From IMG/VR virus record IMGVR_UViG_3300036832_000352, positions 1-27,816 of that record: DNA of 27,816 nt; one strand, written 5' to 3'. A model generated the notes under the pieces. The model was not told where the DNA came from. It saw nothing but the letters and a program-made list of their open reading frames with translations, and did not search any database. The stretch comes from a virus. How positions within the stretch are numbered: position 1 is the stretch's first letter; each line of letters starts with the position of its first letter. Below, in pieces: positions 21,972 to 27,652 of the stretch. Position numbers and translations under genes: made by a program.

Positions 21972-22605
21972 CGGCCTCGCTCCGCAACAGCATGTCGAGC
22001 ACGCTCGCCCTGGGCGTCATCCCGATCCGGCGCACGATCTCCTCGAGCTCGGCGGCGAATTTGGTGATTTCGTTAGCCAGGGTCTCGATGTACTCCGCGT
22101 CGCGATCGACCCTGACGACAAACAGCGGCATGCCCGGCCAGTAGGCGACGAAGTCGACCCAGGACCGCTCGGTGATCCACAGGCCGCCCTGGAGCTGGGC
22201 CTTGTGCTCGGCCGGCACATGGCCCTGGGCGAGCACGTCGACCATCAGCGCCGGCAATCTTGTCTTGATCTCGAGCATGCCGTCGTCGCCGATCAGCGCA
22301 TCGGGGCTGCAGCCGGCGATCTCGTTGCGGACAAAGCCCACGATCGTCGGCTCGACCTCATTGAGGAAGGCATAGAGCTCGCGCGCCTCGGCCTCGAGCT
22401 CCTTGCCGCGCCGGAAATGGTAGTTGGAAAAAGTCTCCTGCGTCTCGCCGAGGATCCGCTCAGCGGCTAGGCGGCATAGATAGCCGCGCCGGACTTTGCC
22501 CTGGCCCTTCGCTAGGATGGCGCCGAACTCCGACGCCGTCGGCAGGCCGAGGCGCGCCTCATACCATTCCGGCGAGCCCTGCGGCATATCGAGGACCTGG
22601 ATCAC
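21964..22605 (-). CDS. YqaJ-family viral recombinase exonuclease, 213 aa
   Basis: Begins MIQVLDMPQGSPEWYEARLG, the standard start of YqaJ/lambda-exonuclease-like PD-(D/E)XK enzymes. GKELEAEARELY (67-78) is the conserved helix, GCSPDALIGDDGMLEIKTRL supplies Asp102, Glu112 and Lys114 of the D...ExK active site, and HKAQLQGGLWITERSWVDF is the following Q-x-Q-G-type helix. It resects double-stranded DNA 5'-3' to give 3' tails for the ERF partner. ATG 22605 overlaps the ERF stop (ATGA), as expected for an exonuclease/annealing pair. Confidence 0.88.
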   Translation of the reverse strand: MIQVLDMPQGSPEWYEARLGLPTASEFGAILAKGQGKVRRGYLCRLAAERILGETQETFSNYHFRRGKELEAEARELYAFLNEVEPTIVGFVRNEIAGCSPDALIGDDGMLEIKTRLPALMVDVLAQGHVPAEHKAQLQGGLWITERSWVDFVAYWPGMPLFVVRVDRDAEYIETLANEITKFAAELEEIVRRIGMTPRASVLDMLLRSEADG

Positions 22606-23369
22606 GGGCGATCCTTTCGCGCCGCCTCCCGCTTCGCGGCAGCGTCCTGCAGAGCGCGCTCGGCAACCCGGTAACGCCGCGCCGGCAGCTGGTCGAGGCT
22701 CGGGATCTTGAGGAACGCACAGAACCGGCGCATGTCGACCTGCGCGACGTCGGCGAGCGCCTGCAGCGCCTCACGCTCGCCCTCCGAGATCAGCTTCGTG
22801 CCGCCGGCCACACCGTCATCGTCGGCGCCGCGGGAGGTCAGATTGAGGAGCGCCCTGGCGGTGTAGCGCATGCCGTACGAGGTGCTGCTGCCGTAGGCCT
22901 GGACCGTGTTCTTGTTGCCGCTGGTGTCGAGCGGCAGCGGCAGGGTGGTGCGCTGCGAGTGACCCGCGCGATGGTGTAGGATCGCGGTCACGGCGATCTG
23001 ACCCTCCTCGCGCGCGACCTCGAAATTGAGGCTGAAGCCGTGCGCCGCCAAGATCGGCTTGATCGCCCGCTGCACGTCCTCCCACTTGGCGTAGGTCGAC
23101 TGCACCTCGCCCTGCTTGTCGAGGATCTCGCCCTGCTCCTCGATCTCTGGCAGCAGCGGCTGCATCTCAGAGAGGGCGGCGGCGTAAGCCATCTCGGCCT
23201 CGCGCGTCTTGTGGCGCTCGTGCAACGCCATCAGCCGCTCGAGCTTATCCACATCGGTCTGTGGATCACTCGCGGCCCTGGCGATGATGTCGAGGAGCGT
23301 CCGCTCCTCGCTCCGGGGGACAACCTCGAATGGGCCTCCGGGTGTGAGGTCGAGCTGCTGATCGCTCAT
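22602..23369 (-). CDS. erf: ERF-family single-strand annealing protein, 255 aa
   Basis: Contains FAALSEMQ-like AYAAALSEMQPLLPEI (61-76), QSTYAKWEDVQRAIKPILAA (90-109), GFSLNFEV and SYGMRYTARALLNL (164-177), the ordered signatures of the ERF single-strand annealing family. The C-terminal ~60 residues are basic and likely flexible. Together with the adjacent YqaJ nuclease it makes a phage recombination system, used for genome circularisation or repair. It follows the 45-aa membrane peptide through TGATG coupling. Confidence 0.87.
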   Translation of the reverse strand: MSDQQLDLTPGGPFEVVPRSEERTLLDIIARAASDPQTDVDKLERLMALHERHKTREAEMAYAAALSEMQPLLPEIEEQGEILDKQGEVQSTYAKWEDVQRAIKPILAAHGFSLNFEVAREEGQIAVTAILHHRAGHSQRTTLPLPLDTSGNKNTVQAYGSSTSYGMRYTARALLNLTSRGADDDGVAGGTKLISEGEREALQALADVAQVDMRRFCAFLKIPSLDQLPARRYRVAERALQDAAAKREAARKDRP

Positions 23370-23506
23370 CAGAGCAGCACCCCGAGCGCCAGGAGCCCGA
23401 GGAGCGCCAGGGCGAAACCGATCAGCGATCGTGAATTGTAGGTCGTCGGTCGACCGGTCTCCTGCACCGTTCGCAGGAGGTTAACGAGACCGGCAGCGAT
23501 GTGCAT
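23369..23506 (-). CDS. 45-aa membrane peptide heading recombination operon
   Basis: ATG 23506, with GGGGG about 5 nt upstream, encodes MHIAAGLVNLLRTVQETGRP followed by a 19-residue hydrophobic segment to the C-terminus (IGFALALLGLLALGVLL). The TGA shares one base with the ERF start (TGATG), arguing that it is translated. It is the first gene below an operator copy and the bipartite element. It might act in superinfection exclusion or membrane attachment, but nothing in the sequence decides this. Confidence 0.6.
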   Translation of the reverse strand: MHIAAGLVNLLRTVQETGRPTTYNSRSLIGFALALLGLLALGVLL

Positions 23507-23535
23507 TTCGGCCCCCGTCTTGGGTGGGGAGCCAT

Positions 23536-23550
23536 GTTGGCACTGTCAAC
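23536..23550. promoter_or_regulatory. Operator copy 4 (GTTG-N7-CAAC) upstream of recombination operon
   Basis: GTTGGCACTGTCAAC, 30 bp upstream of the 45-aa peptide start. Read on the minus strand it contains a perfect -35-like TTGACA, so repressor binding would directly occlude the promoter; I see no convincing -10 17 bp below. Confidence 0.55.
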
Positions 23551-23551
23551 A

Positions 23552-23569
23552 AACCCCGTCTAGGGGGTT
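23552..23569 (-). terminator. Hairpin after XRE gene
   Basis: AACCCC (23552-23557) and GGGGTT (23564-23569) pair around a 6-nt loop, 23-40 nt after the XRE gene stop. On the minus strand TTTGTTG follows, a weak T-tract. It may terminate the repressor transcript before the recombination operon; it also overlaps the bipartite element described separately. Confidence 0.4.
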
Positions 23570-23576
23570 CGCAACA
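23554..23576 (-). promoter_or_regulatory. Bipartite element TGTTGCGAAC-N5-AGACGGGG, copy A
   Basis: On the minus strand TGTTGCGAAC (23576-23567), CCCCT, then AGACGGGG (23561-23554), 48 nt upstream of ATG 23506. A second AGACGGGG lies at 23513-23520. The same bipartite sequence occurs at 27576-27599 on the plus strand. Confidence 0.55.
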
Positions 23577-23591
23577 AAATCGAACAGAGGG

Positions 23592-24089
23592 TCAGTCCGA
23601 CTGTCCCTGTTGGCGCAGTACGCGCTTGGTGATCTCCAGCATCATCTCCTCGCGGTCCTGGTTCGACAGGAGCCGCCAGGAGGTGACCAGGAAGAGCTCG
23701 AACGGCGCGTAGTTTTTCTTGTCGAGCTCGGCCTCGGAGCTGGCCGTTTCCGGTTTGTGGCCGTGGTGGGGCGTGGTCTTCGCCTCAATCGCCACGCGTC
23801 GGGTCCAGTCGGCCGACTTACATTCGCCGATGAGGTTCTGGATGCCGAGCTCGTAATACGCTGCCATGCTCTTCAGCCCTGCCCAGCTGGTGCGCGATCG
23901 GCCTAGCTCGATGTTCGACAGATGTGGTCGGGAGATCCCGATCCCTCTTGCGGCAACGTCCTGGCTGATCTGACGTTGCTTGCGGATGCCGCCGAGGTGA
24001 CGGCCCAACCTACACCTCAGCTCGGGGTTGTCGTCCAGCAGTAAATCGATTGGCAGCTGGTTTTCTTGCCGCTCCTCCTCGTCGGTCAC
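23592..24089 (-). CDS. XRE-family transcriptional regulator, repressor candidate, 165 aa
   Basis: Residues ~28-88 form a helix-turn-helix domain of the lambda-repressor type: LGGIRKQRQISQDVAARGIG, then SRPHLSNIELGRSRTSW and LKSMAAYYELG. The C-terminal ~75 residues (AIEAKTTPHHGHKPETASSE, PFELFLVTSWRLLSNQDREE) are helical and show no LexA-type Ser/Lys protease features, so self-cleavage on DNA damage is not expected. GTG 24089 is chosen for AGGAG 9 nt upstream; a longer frame would enter the divergent gene. It faces the Cro-like gene across 88 bp, the classic lysis-lysogeny arrangement. Confidence 0.78.
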   Translation of the reverse strand: MTDEEERQENQLPIDLLLDDNPELRCRLGRHLGGIRKQRQISQDVAARGIGISRPHLSNIELGRSRTSWAGLKSMAAYYELGIQNLIGECKSADWTRRVAIEAKTTPHHGHKPETASSEAELDKKNYAPFELFLVTSWRLLSNQDREEMMLEITKRVLRQQGQSD

Positions 24090-24109
24090 GTCGGGGTTCT
24101 CCTCTCCAA

Positions 24110-24127
24110 CATGCAAAATTCTGTATG
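24110..24127. promoter_or_regulatory. 18-bp imperfect palindrome between xre and cro genes
   Basis: CATGCAAAATTCTGTATG matches its own reverse complement at 14 of 18 positions, centred on AATT, 21 bp upstream of the XRE start. It differs from the GTTG-N7-CAAC sites and could be the binding site of the second regulator. Confidence 0.4.
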
Positions 24128-24171
24128 GCAACGTTTGCGCTTGACGCAGCCAATGTCGCAGGCTCAGGCTC

Positions 24172-24186
24172 GTTGCCATGAGCATC
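24172..24186. promoter_or_regulatory. Degenerate operator over cro start codon
   Basis: GTTGCCATGAGCATC fits GTTGC-N5-GCAAC at 9 of 10 arm positions. It covers ATG 24178 of the Cro-like gene, so it could let a regulator block this gene's expression. Confidence 0.4.
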
Positions 24187-24408
24187 GATGATCTCGCGCA
24201 GCTCGCGGGGGGCATTGGTCGGCTGGCGGATGCGGCCGGGGTGCATTGGTCGACCGTGTGCGGCTGGAAGCGGACGAAACACGCCCTCGTCCCAGTCCAC
24301 CGCGCCAGGATGATCTCCAAAGAGCTTGGCATTCCACTGCATCTGATCCGGCCGGACGTCTGGACGCCCGCCCCTGAGACCTCGCATCACGACTTGGTTA
24401 CCGCATAG
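24178..24408 (+). CDS. Cro-like / YdaS-like small DNA-binding protein, 76 aa
   Basis: A compact HTH protein: IDDLAQLAGGIGRLADAAGV, HWSTVCGWKRTKH, VPVHRARMISKELGIPLHLI then RPDVW. This layout (G-x-x-x-L-A-x-x-x-G-V-x-x-x-T-V-x-x-W, then a K-E-L-G-I-P helix and R-P-D-[VI]-[WF]) is that of YdaS/Cro-type regulators opposite phage repressors. It probably commits the phage to lytic growth by shutting off the XRE gene. It is divergent from XRE and precedes the replication arm. Its ribosome site is weak, which may suit low-level expression. Confidence 0.75.
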   Translation: MSIDDLAQLAGGIGRLADAAGVHWSTVCGWKRTKHALVPVHRARMISKELGIPLHLIRPDVWTPAPETSHHDLVTA

Positions 24409-24430
24409 CCCCGCCACCGTCCAGCACATT

Positions 24431-24445
24431 GTTGCGACTAGCAAC
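24431..24445. promoter_or_regulatory. Operator copy 5 (perfect GTTGC-N5-GCAAC) upstream of replication arm
   Basis: GTTGCGACTAGCAAC, the most symmetric copy, in the 104-bp gap between the cro-like stop and the VRR-NUC start, flanked by T and A to give TGTTG...CAACA. A promoter could not be fixed with confidence; GTGACA (24470-24475) with TTACCT 17 bp on is one possibility. Confidence 0.6.
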
Positions 24446-24512
24446 ATACGCCCTGCGAATTACACGCGGGTGACACCCGGCGTCTAGGGTTTTTACCTGA
24501 GGGGGGCAGGGG

Positions 24513-24956
24513 ATGCGGCAGGTCGAGCGGGCACTCCAGCGGGAGGTCATGGCGCGCCTCTCGCACGCGCCGCTCGATGCCCTGGTGATCGGCTCTCCCA
24601 ATGGGATCTGGATCCCGGCCGGCACCGCGGCCGAGCAGGAGATGGCTCGGCGCATCGTCCATCAATTGAAGGCCCTGGGCCAACTCACGCCCGGCGCGCC
24701 TGACCTGCTCTTCCTGTGGCGAGACGGCTCTGGCGGCATCGAATTGAAGCGGCCACCCGAGGCCCGGCTATTCGGCCGGCAGCCGCGCGGCCGGCAGAGC
24801 GACGAGCAGCTCGCCTTCGAAGCCCGCAGCGAGCGCCACGGCGTCCGCTACGCGGTCTGCCAGAGCTGGGACGAGGTCCGCGACACCCTGATCCTCTGGG
24901 GCCGCCTACCGGCCGGCTGGCTCGATCCGGAGCGCCGGATCGGACGGGCTGCGTGA
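24513..24956 (+). CDS. VRR-NUC domain nuclease, 147 aa
   Basis: The VRR-NUC (PD-(D/E)XK) active site is visible: PGAPDLLFLW with Asp64, GGIELKRP with Glu77 and Lys79, and GRQSDEQLAF (94-101) followed by GVRYAVCQSWDEVRDTLILW. These enzymes cut branched DNA such as Holliday junctions and often replace RusA in phages. The N-terminal helix (RQVERALQREVMARLSH) is also typical. A strong purine-rich ribosome site (GAGGGGGG) precedes ATG 24513. First gene of the rightward early operon below operator copy 5. Confidence 0.82.
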   Translation: MRQVERALQREVMARLSHAPLDALVIGSPNGIWIPAGTAAEQEMARRIVHQLKALGQLTPGAPDLLFLWRDGSGGIELKRPPEARLFGRQPRGRQSDEQLAFEARSERHGVRYAVCQSWDEVRDTLILWGRLPAGWLDPERRIGRAA

Positions 24957-24957
24957 C

Positions 24958-25179
24958 GTGGACGATGGTGCATACGAGCTTGCCGTCGAGCAGTACGTCT
25001 TCTGGCGCGGCCAGGGTCTCACTCACAGCGAGATGCTGGCCGCGGTCGGCATCAAGCCGCCGCCCTGGCGCCTCGACGCCGAGATGGTGGTGCAGCACCT
25101 GGCCGCGGCCGAGCGCGATCGCGCGGCCAGCATCGACCCCAAGAACCGCACGGTCTGGTGGTGGCGGGGCGCGGCCTGA
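24958..25179 (+). CDS. Small hypothetical protein, 73 aa
   Basis: GTG 24958 begins one nt after the VRR-NUC stop and no ATG is available in frame. The protein reads DDGAYELAVEQYVFWRGQGL, then PPPWRLDAEMVVQHLAAAER and ends in NRTVWWWRG. Codons are G/C-ending throughout, supporting real coding. The short helical layout with a Trp-rich end is not a family I can name. It sits between two replication-type genes and stops one nt before the next ATG. Confidence 0.55.
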   Translation: MDDGAYELAVEQYVFWRGQGLTHSEMLAAVGIKPPPWRLDAEMVVQHLAAAERDRAASIDPKNRTVWWWRGAA

Positions 25180-25180
25180 G

Positions 25181-25966
25181 ATGGCGAAGATCCGGCGCGT
25201 CGACCTCAGTTTCGATGAATTTATCGCCGGCACGATCGGCCTCACCGATGTCGAGATGGGCATCTACTGGCGGGCGATTTTGCTGATCTACAACGGCGGC
25301 GGCCGGGCGCTGCAGAAGGCCGTTCGGCGGATGTGTAGTAGCGATCCTCGCGTTTATAAGCCGGCGATCAATGCGCTCGTCAGTAGCGGCAAGCTGACCA
25401 TCGAGGGGGACTATTTTGTCAACAACCGCTGCACAAGTGAGCTGCAACTCGCGCGCAACCGGTCGATAAGTTCTTCGCAGAATGTCTCGAAGCGATGGGC
25501 TAAGTACCGGGAAAATAAGAAAACAGCCGATACGGCGGTTATACAGGCCGGTAATGCTATCCATCAACCATCAACCATCAAAGTATCAGCTACTGACGTA
25601 GCTGATCCCCCTCTCTTCGATACCCCCCCCATCAAACCAGCGGAGGCAAACCAAGCAGGACGAGGATCACGGATTGCGCCCGATTGGACCCCTGACCTCA
25701 TCGATCGCCAGTTCGCTGCCGAACGGGGTCTCGACGCCGACGAGGTCGCCGGCACCTTCCGAGACCACTGGGTCGCCAAGGCAGGAGCTGACGCCTGCAA
25801 GCGGGATTGGCACGCAGTCTGGCGAAACTGGTGTCGCCGCACCCCCGAATTTACCAACGGTTCTCATCAGCGGCCCGCTAGCGGGAGCCGACCCGGAGAA
25901 GACCGACGCGGTCCTGCTAGCGAACTTAGGGCAGCAGCTCGGGCAGCCGCTCGTTTTACGGACTGA
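25181..25966 (+). CDS. DUF1376/DnaT-like replication protein, 261 aa
   Basis: Residues ~7-95 look like a DUF1376-type winged-helix domain (FDEFIAGTIGLTDVEMGIYW, AVRRMCSSDPRVYKPAINAL, SSGKLTIEGDYFVNNR). A basic, polar linker follows, then a DnaT-like domain at ~164-226: PDWTPDLIDRQFAAERGLDA and FRDHWVAKAGADACKRDWHA then VWRNW. Such proteins act in phage replication initiation or primosome assembly. After WRNWCRRTPEF the last ~35 residues turn into low-complexity Arg/Ala/Gly text, at the place where the +1 frame becomes protein-like (next gene). A C8 tract lies at 25623-25630. Confidence 0.75.
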   Translation: MAKIRRVDLSFDEFIAGTIGLTDVEMGIYWRAILLIYNGGGRALQKAVRRMCSSDPRVYKPAINALVSSGKLTIEGDYFVNNRCTSELQLARNRSISSSQNVSKRWAKYRENKKTADTAVIQAGNAIHQPSTIKVSATDVADPPLFDTPPIKPAEANQAGRGSRIAPDWTPDLIDRQFAAERGLDADEVAGTFRDHWVAKAGADACKRDWHAVWRNWCRRTPEFTNGSHQRPASGSRPGEDRRGPASELRAAARAAARFTD

Positions 25967-26354
25967 AAGCTTCATCGATCCGCATTACGGCTGGGATTAC
26001 CGCGTCACCGGCTATGAGTTAGCAGCGCGGCTCGAGGTTACGCGGCTGCAGCGGGCCAGGAAGCTGGCCGCCATCGCTCTAGCTCCCGCACCACCGAAGA
26101 TGGTGGTCGAGGAGCTGGCGCGACTGCGCATGCTCACCAAAAGCCGTGCCGGCGACGAGACCGATCGTGAGCTGACCTACGTCGCGCTCGCCGAGGAGCT
26201 GGTCGAGTTCCCGCCCGATGTGATCCGCAGCGCACTGCGCAAAATCGCTCGGCGCGAAACCTTCTTCCCGTCGCTGGCCGAGATGATCGACCAGTGTCAG
26301 CGAGAGGTCCGCAACCGGCGCCTGATCGCCCGCGCCATTGGCCTGGAGGACTGA
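25674..26354 (+). CDS. Replication-arm protein, helicase-loader-like, start uncertain
   Basis: The convincing part begins near 25855: TVLISGPLAGADPEKTDAVL, FIDPHYGWDYRVTGYELAAR, RELTYVALAEELVEFPPDVI, RSALRKIARRETFFPSLAEM. The last segments resemble the helical C-terminal part of phage replication proteins placed after DUF1376 genes. The only upstream start in frame is TTG 25674 (AGGA about 9 nt before), which adds ~60 residues that read like an off-frame of the DnaT-like domain; ATG 26100 would discard conserved-looking sequence. A CTG start or a fusion with the previous gene by frameshift near 25850 are alternatives. Confidence 0.6.
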   Translation: MRPIGPLTSSIASSLPNGVSTPTRSPAPSETTGSPRQELTPASGIGTQSGETGVAAPPNLPTVLISGPLAGADPEKTDAVLLANLGQQLGQPLVLRTESFIDPHYGWDYRVTGYELAARLEVTRLQRARKLAAIALAPAPPKMVVEELARLRMLTKSRAGDETDRELTYVALAEELVEFPPDVIRSALRKIARRETFFPSLAEMIDQCQREVRNRRLIARAIGLED

Positions 26355-26357
26355 CCC

Positions 26358-26714
26358 ATGCCCTACACCCAGCAGCAGCACGACACGCGCCAGCTCAACC
26401 GCTGGGCGCGCTATCTCGGCTATGCCGATTTCGAGACCTACCTGGCGACCGGCGGCACGGTCACCGAGGCGCTCTCGGTGCTGCGCAACCTGCGCGACAG
26501 CCTCGAGATGGCGATGCGATCGATCGTTGTGGGCACAATCGGCGAGGTGCCGCCAGGCCAGCCGCGCGCCCTCGAGCCAGAGATCCGCGACATCCTGCCA
26601 GAGGTGAGGTCAGAGGCAGCAGCCGCGGCTGCTAACGAGACCACCGACAAGCCGGGTGCCGACAACGCGCATCCCCAGGGCGAGGAGCTGCACGATGCCG
26701 GCGCCGGCCACTGA
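26358..26714 (+). CDS. Hypothetical replication-arm protein, 118 aa
   Basis: ATG 26358 has GGAGG 8 nt upstream. Residues 1-60 are folded-looking: QQQHDTRQLNRWARYLGYAD, FETYLATGGTVTEALSVLRN, LRDSLEMAMR. The second half is Ala/Glu/Pro-rich and probably disordered. The helix W-A-R-Y-L-G-Y-x-D-F-E-T-Y suggests a small DNA- or protein-binding module, but no family is recognised. It overlaps the next gene by 20 nt. Confidence 0.55.
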   Translation: MPYTQQQHDTRQLNRWARYLGYADFETYLATGGTVTEALSVLRNLRDSLEMAMRSIVVGTIGEVPPGQPRALEPEIRDILPEVRSEAAAAAANETTDKPGADNAHPQGEELHDAGAGH

Positions 26715-27204
26715 GAACGCGCCGACGATCGAACGCGCCCGCCGCTCGGCGTTCATCTCGGCGCCGGCAATCGGCACCGAGGCTGAGGCCGCTCGAGCTG
26801 GGGCTCGGATGTACCGGGCGCTGTCGACCCTCGAGCGCCTGCGCCGCGACGGCTCGCTCAATGCGCGCCAGGCCGAGGCCGGCGAGCTCCTGCGCACCGA
26901 TTTTGAGCTCGGTGTGGCCGGCGCCAGGGATGAGGCCGGCTCCAGCGGCAGCCCTGGCTGGTACTACGCCGAGGCGCGCCTGGCCGCGGTGCGCCGCTAT
27001 CAGATGGCGATCGCCGCCCTGGGGCCGCACCTGGTGGCCTATGTCGAGCCGATCGCCATCGGCCTCATTGGTGGCGGCGATCTGTCACTGGCCGCCCTGG
27101 CGCGCCGCAATGGCCGCAACCGGCAGGAGACCGCCGGCATCGTCAAGCTCGGGCTCGACGTGCTGGCCGACCATTACGAGCTGGCAAAGGAGGCAGCGGC
27201 ATGA
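26695..27204 (+). CDS. DUF6456-like HTH protein, 169 aa
   Basis: ATG 26695 is favoured by GAGGAG 7 nt upstream. The core pattern ARQAEAGELLRTDFELGVAG (58-77), YYAEARLAAVRRYQMAIAAL (90-109), then IGLIGGGDLSLAALARRNGR and AGIVKLGLDVLADHYEL matches the layout of DUF6456-type proteins of Hyphomicrobiales: a helical pair followed by a helix-turn-helix ending in L-x-x-L-A-x-H-Y. Such proteins are thought to be DNA-binding regulators; a late-gene activator is possible here. It overlaps the next gene by 4 nt. Confidence 0.65.
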   Translation: MPAPATENAPTIERARRSAFISAPAIGTEAEAARAGARMYRALSTLERLRRDGSLNARQAEAGELLRTDFELGVAGARDEAGSSGSPGWYYAEARLAAVRRYQMAIAALGPHLVAYVEPIAIGLIGGGDLSLAALARRNGRNRQETAGIVKLGLDVLADHYELAKEAAA

Positions 27205-27446
27205 AGCGCAGCGGGAGGCGGCGCGGGCCGAACGAGACGCAGATGCAGTGGCTGAAGCGCATCGCCCAGAGCCGCATGATCAAGACCTACAGCGCGTTTG
27301 GCGAGGAGCCGCGCTTCAGCTTGATGAACGGCGCCACGGTGCCGGCGCCGATCGCGGCGGTGCTGATCCGCAATGGCTGGGTCAAGCGGTGTGGCGACGG
27401 GCTCCTGCCCGACGACACGCAGAGCTACGAGGCGCTGAAGCCATGA
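27201..27446 (+). CDS. Small winged-helix-like protein, 81 aa
   Basis: A very basic N-terminus (KRSGRRRGPNETQMQWLKRI) is followed by VPAPIAAVLIRNGWVKRCGD and a short beta wing (GLLPDDTQSYEAL). The pattern A-x-x-L-I-R-x-G-W-[LV]-x-x-x-x-D-G-L is that of small winged-helix-like proteins often present in rhizobial phage early operons; DNA binding is inferred. ATGA overlaps with both neighbours show co-translation in the rightward operon. Confidence 0.6.
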   Translation: MKRSGRRRGPNETQMQWLKRIAQSRMIKTYSAFGEEPRFSLMNGATVPAPIAAVLIRNGWVKRCGDGLLPDDTQSYEALKP

Positions 27447-27652
27447 CCCCGTTCAAGGCGCCCAAGAAACTCACCTGTCCGCACGGCCGGTTCTGGAAGT
27501 CCTGCCCGTGCTACTGGGGCGAGCGCCCCGTCACCCGGGCGGCATCACGCCCGGCGCCGCATTGGTCGCCAAACATGTTGCGAACTGAAGCAGACGGGGC
27601 TAGCGTTCTGGTTGGCTCGGCGAGCCGTCGCTTTCAGGAGCCCCCAGCATGA
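27443..27652 (+). CDS. Small cysteine-containing protein, 69 aa
   Basis: Reads TPFKAPKKLTCPHGRFWKSC then PCYWGERP, with three Cys and one His in a C-P-H-x9-C-P-C arrangement that could bind a metal. The first ~40 codons are G/C-ending; the last third loses this bias and contains the bipartite element at 27576, so the true coding part may be short or the 3' end doubles as a promoter. Start and stop both overlap neighbours as ATGA. No family recognised. Confidence 0.5.
   Translation: MTPFKAPKKLTCPHGRFWKSCPCYWGERPVTRAASRPAPHWSPNMLRTEADGASVLVGSASRRFQEPPA
27576..27599 (+). promoter_or_regulatory. Bipartite element TGTTGCGAAC-N6-AGACGGGG, copy B
   Basis: TGTTGCGAAC (27576-27585), TGAAGC, AGACGGGG (27592-27599), ending 50 nt before ATG 27649. 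It shares both blocks with the element before the recombination operon. The first six bases are also a half-site of the GTTGC operator. Confidence 0.55.

Noticed and set aside
25623-25630. C8 tract as a programmed frameshift or sequencing-error site
   Set aside because: The frame after the tract still encodes the well-formed DnaT-like domain, so no shift is needed at this point; the possible shift lies further downstream near 25850.
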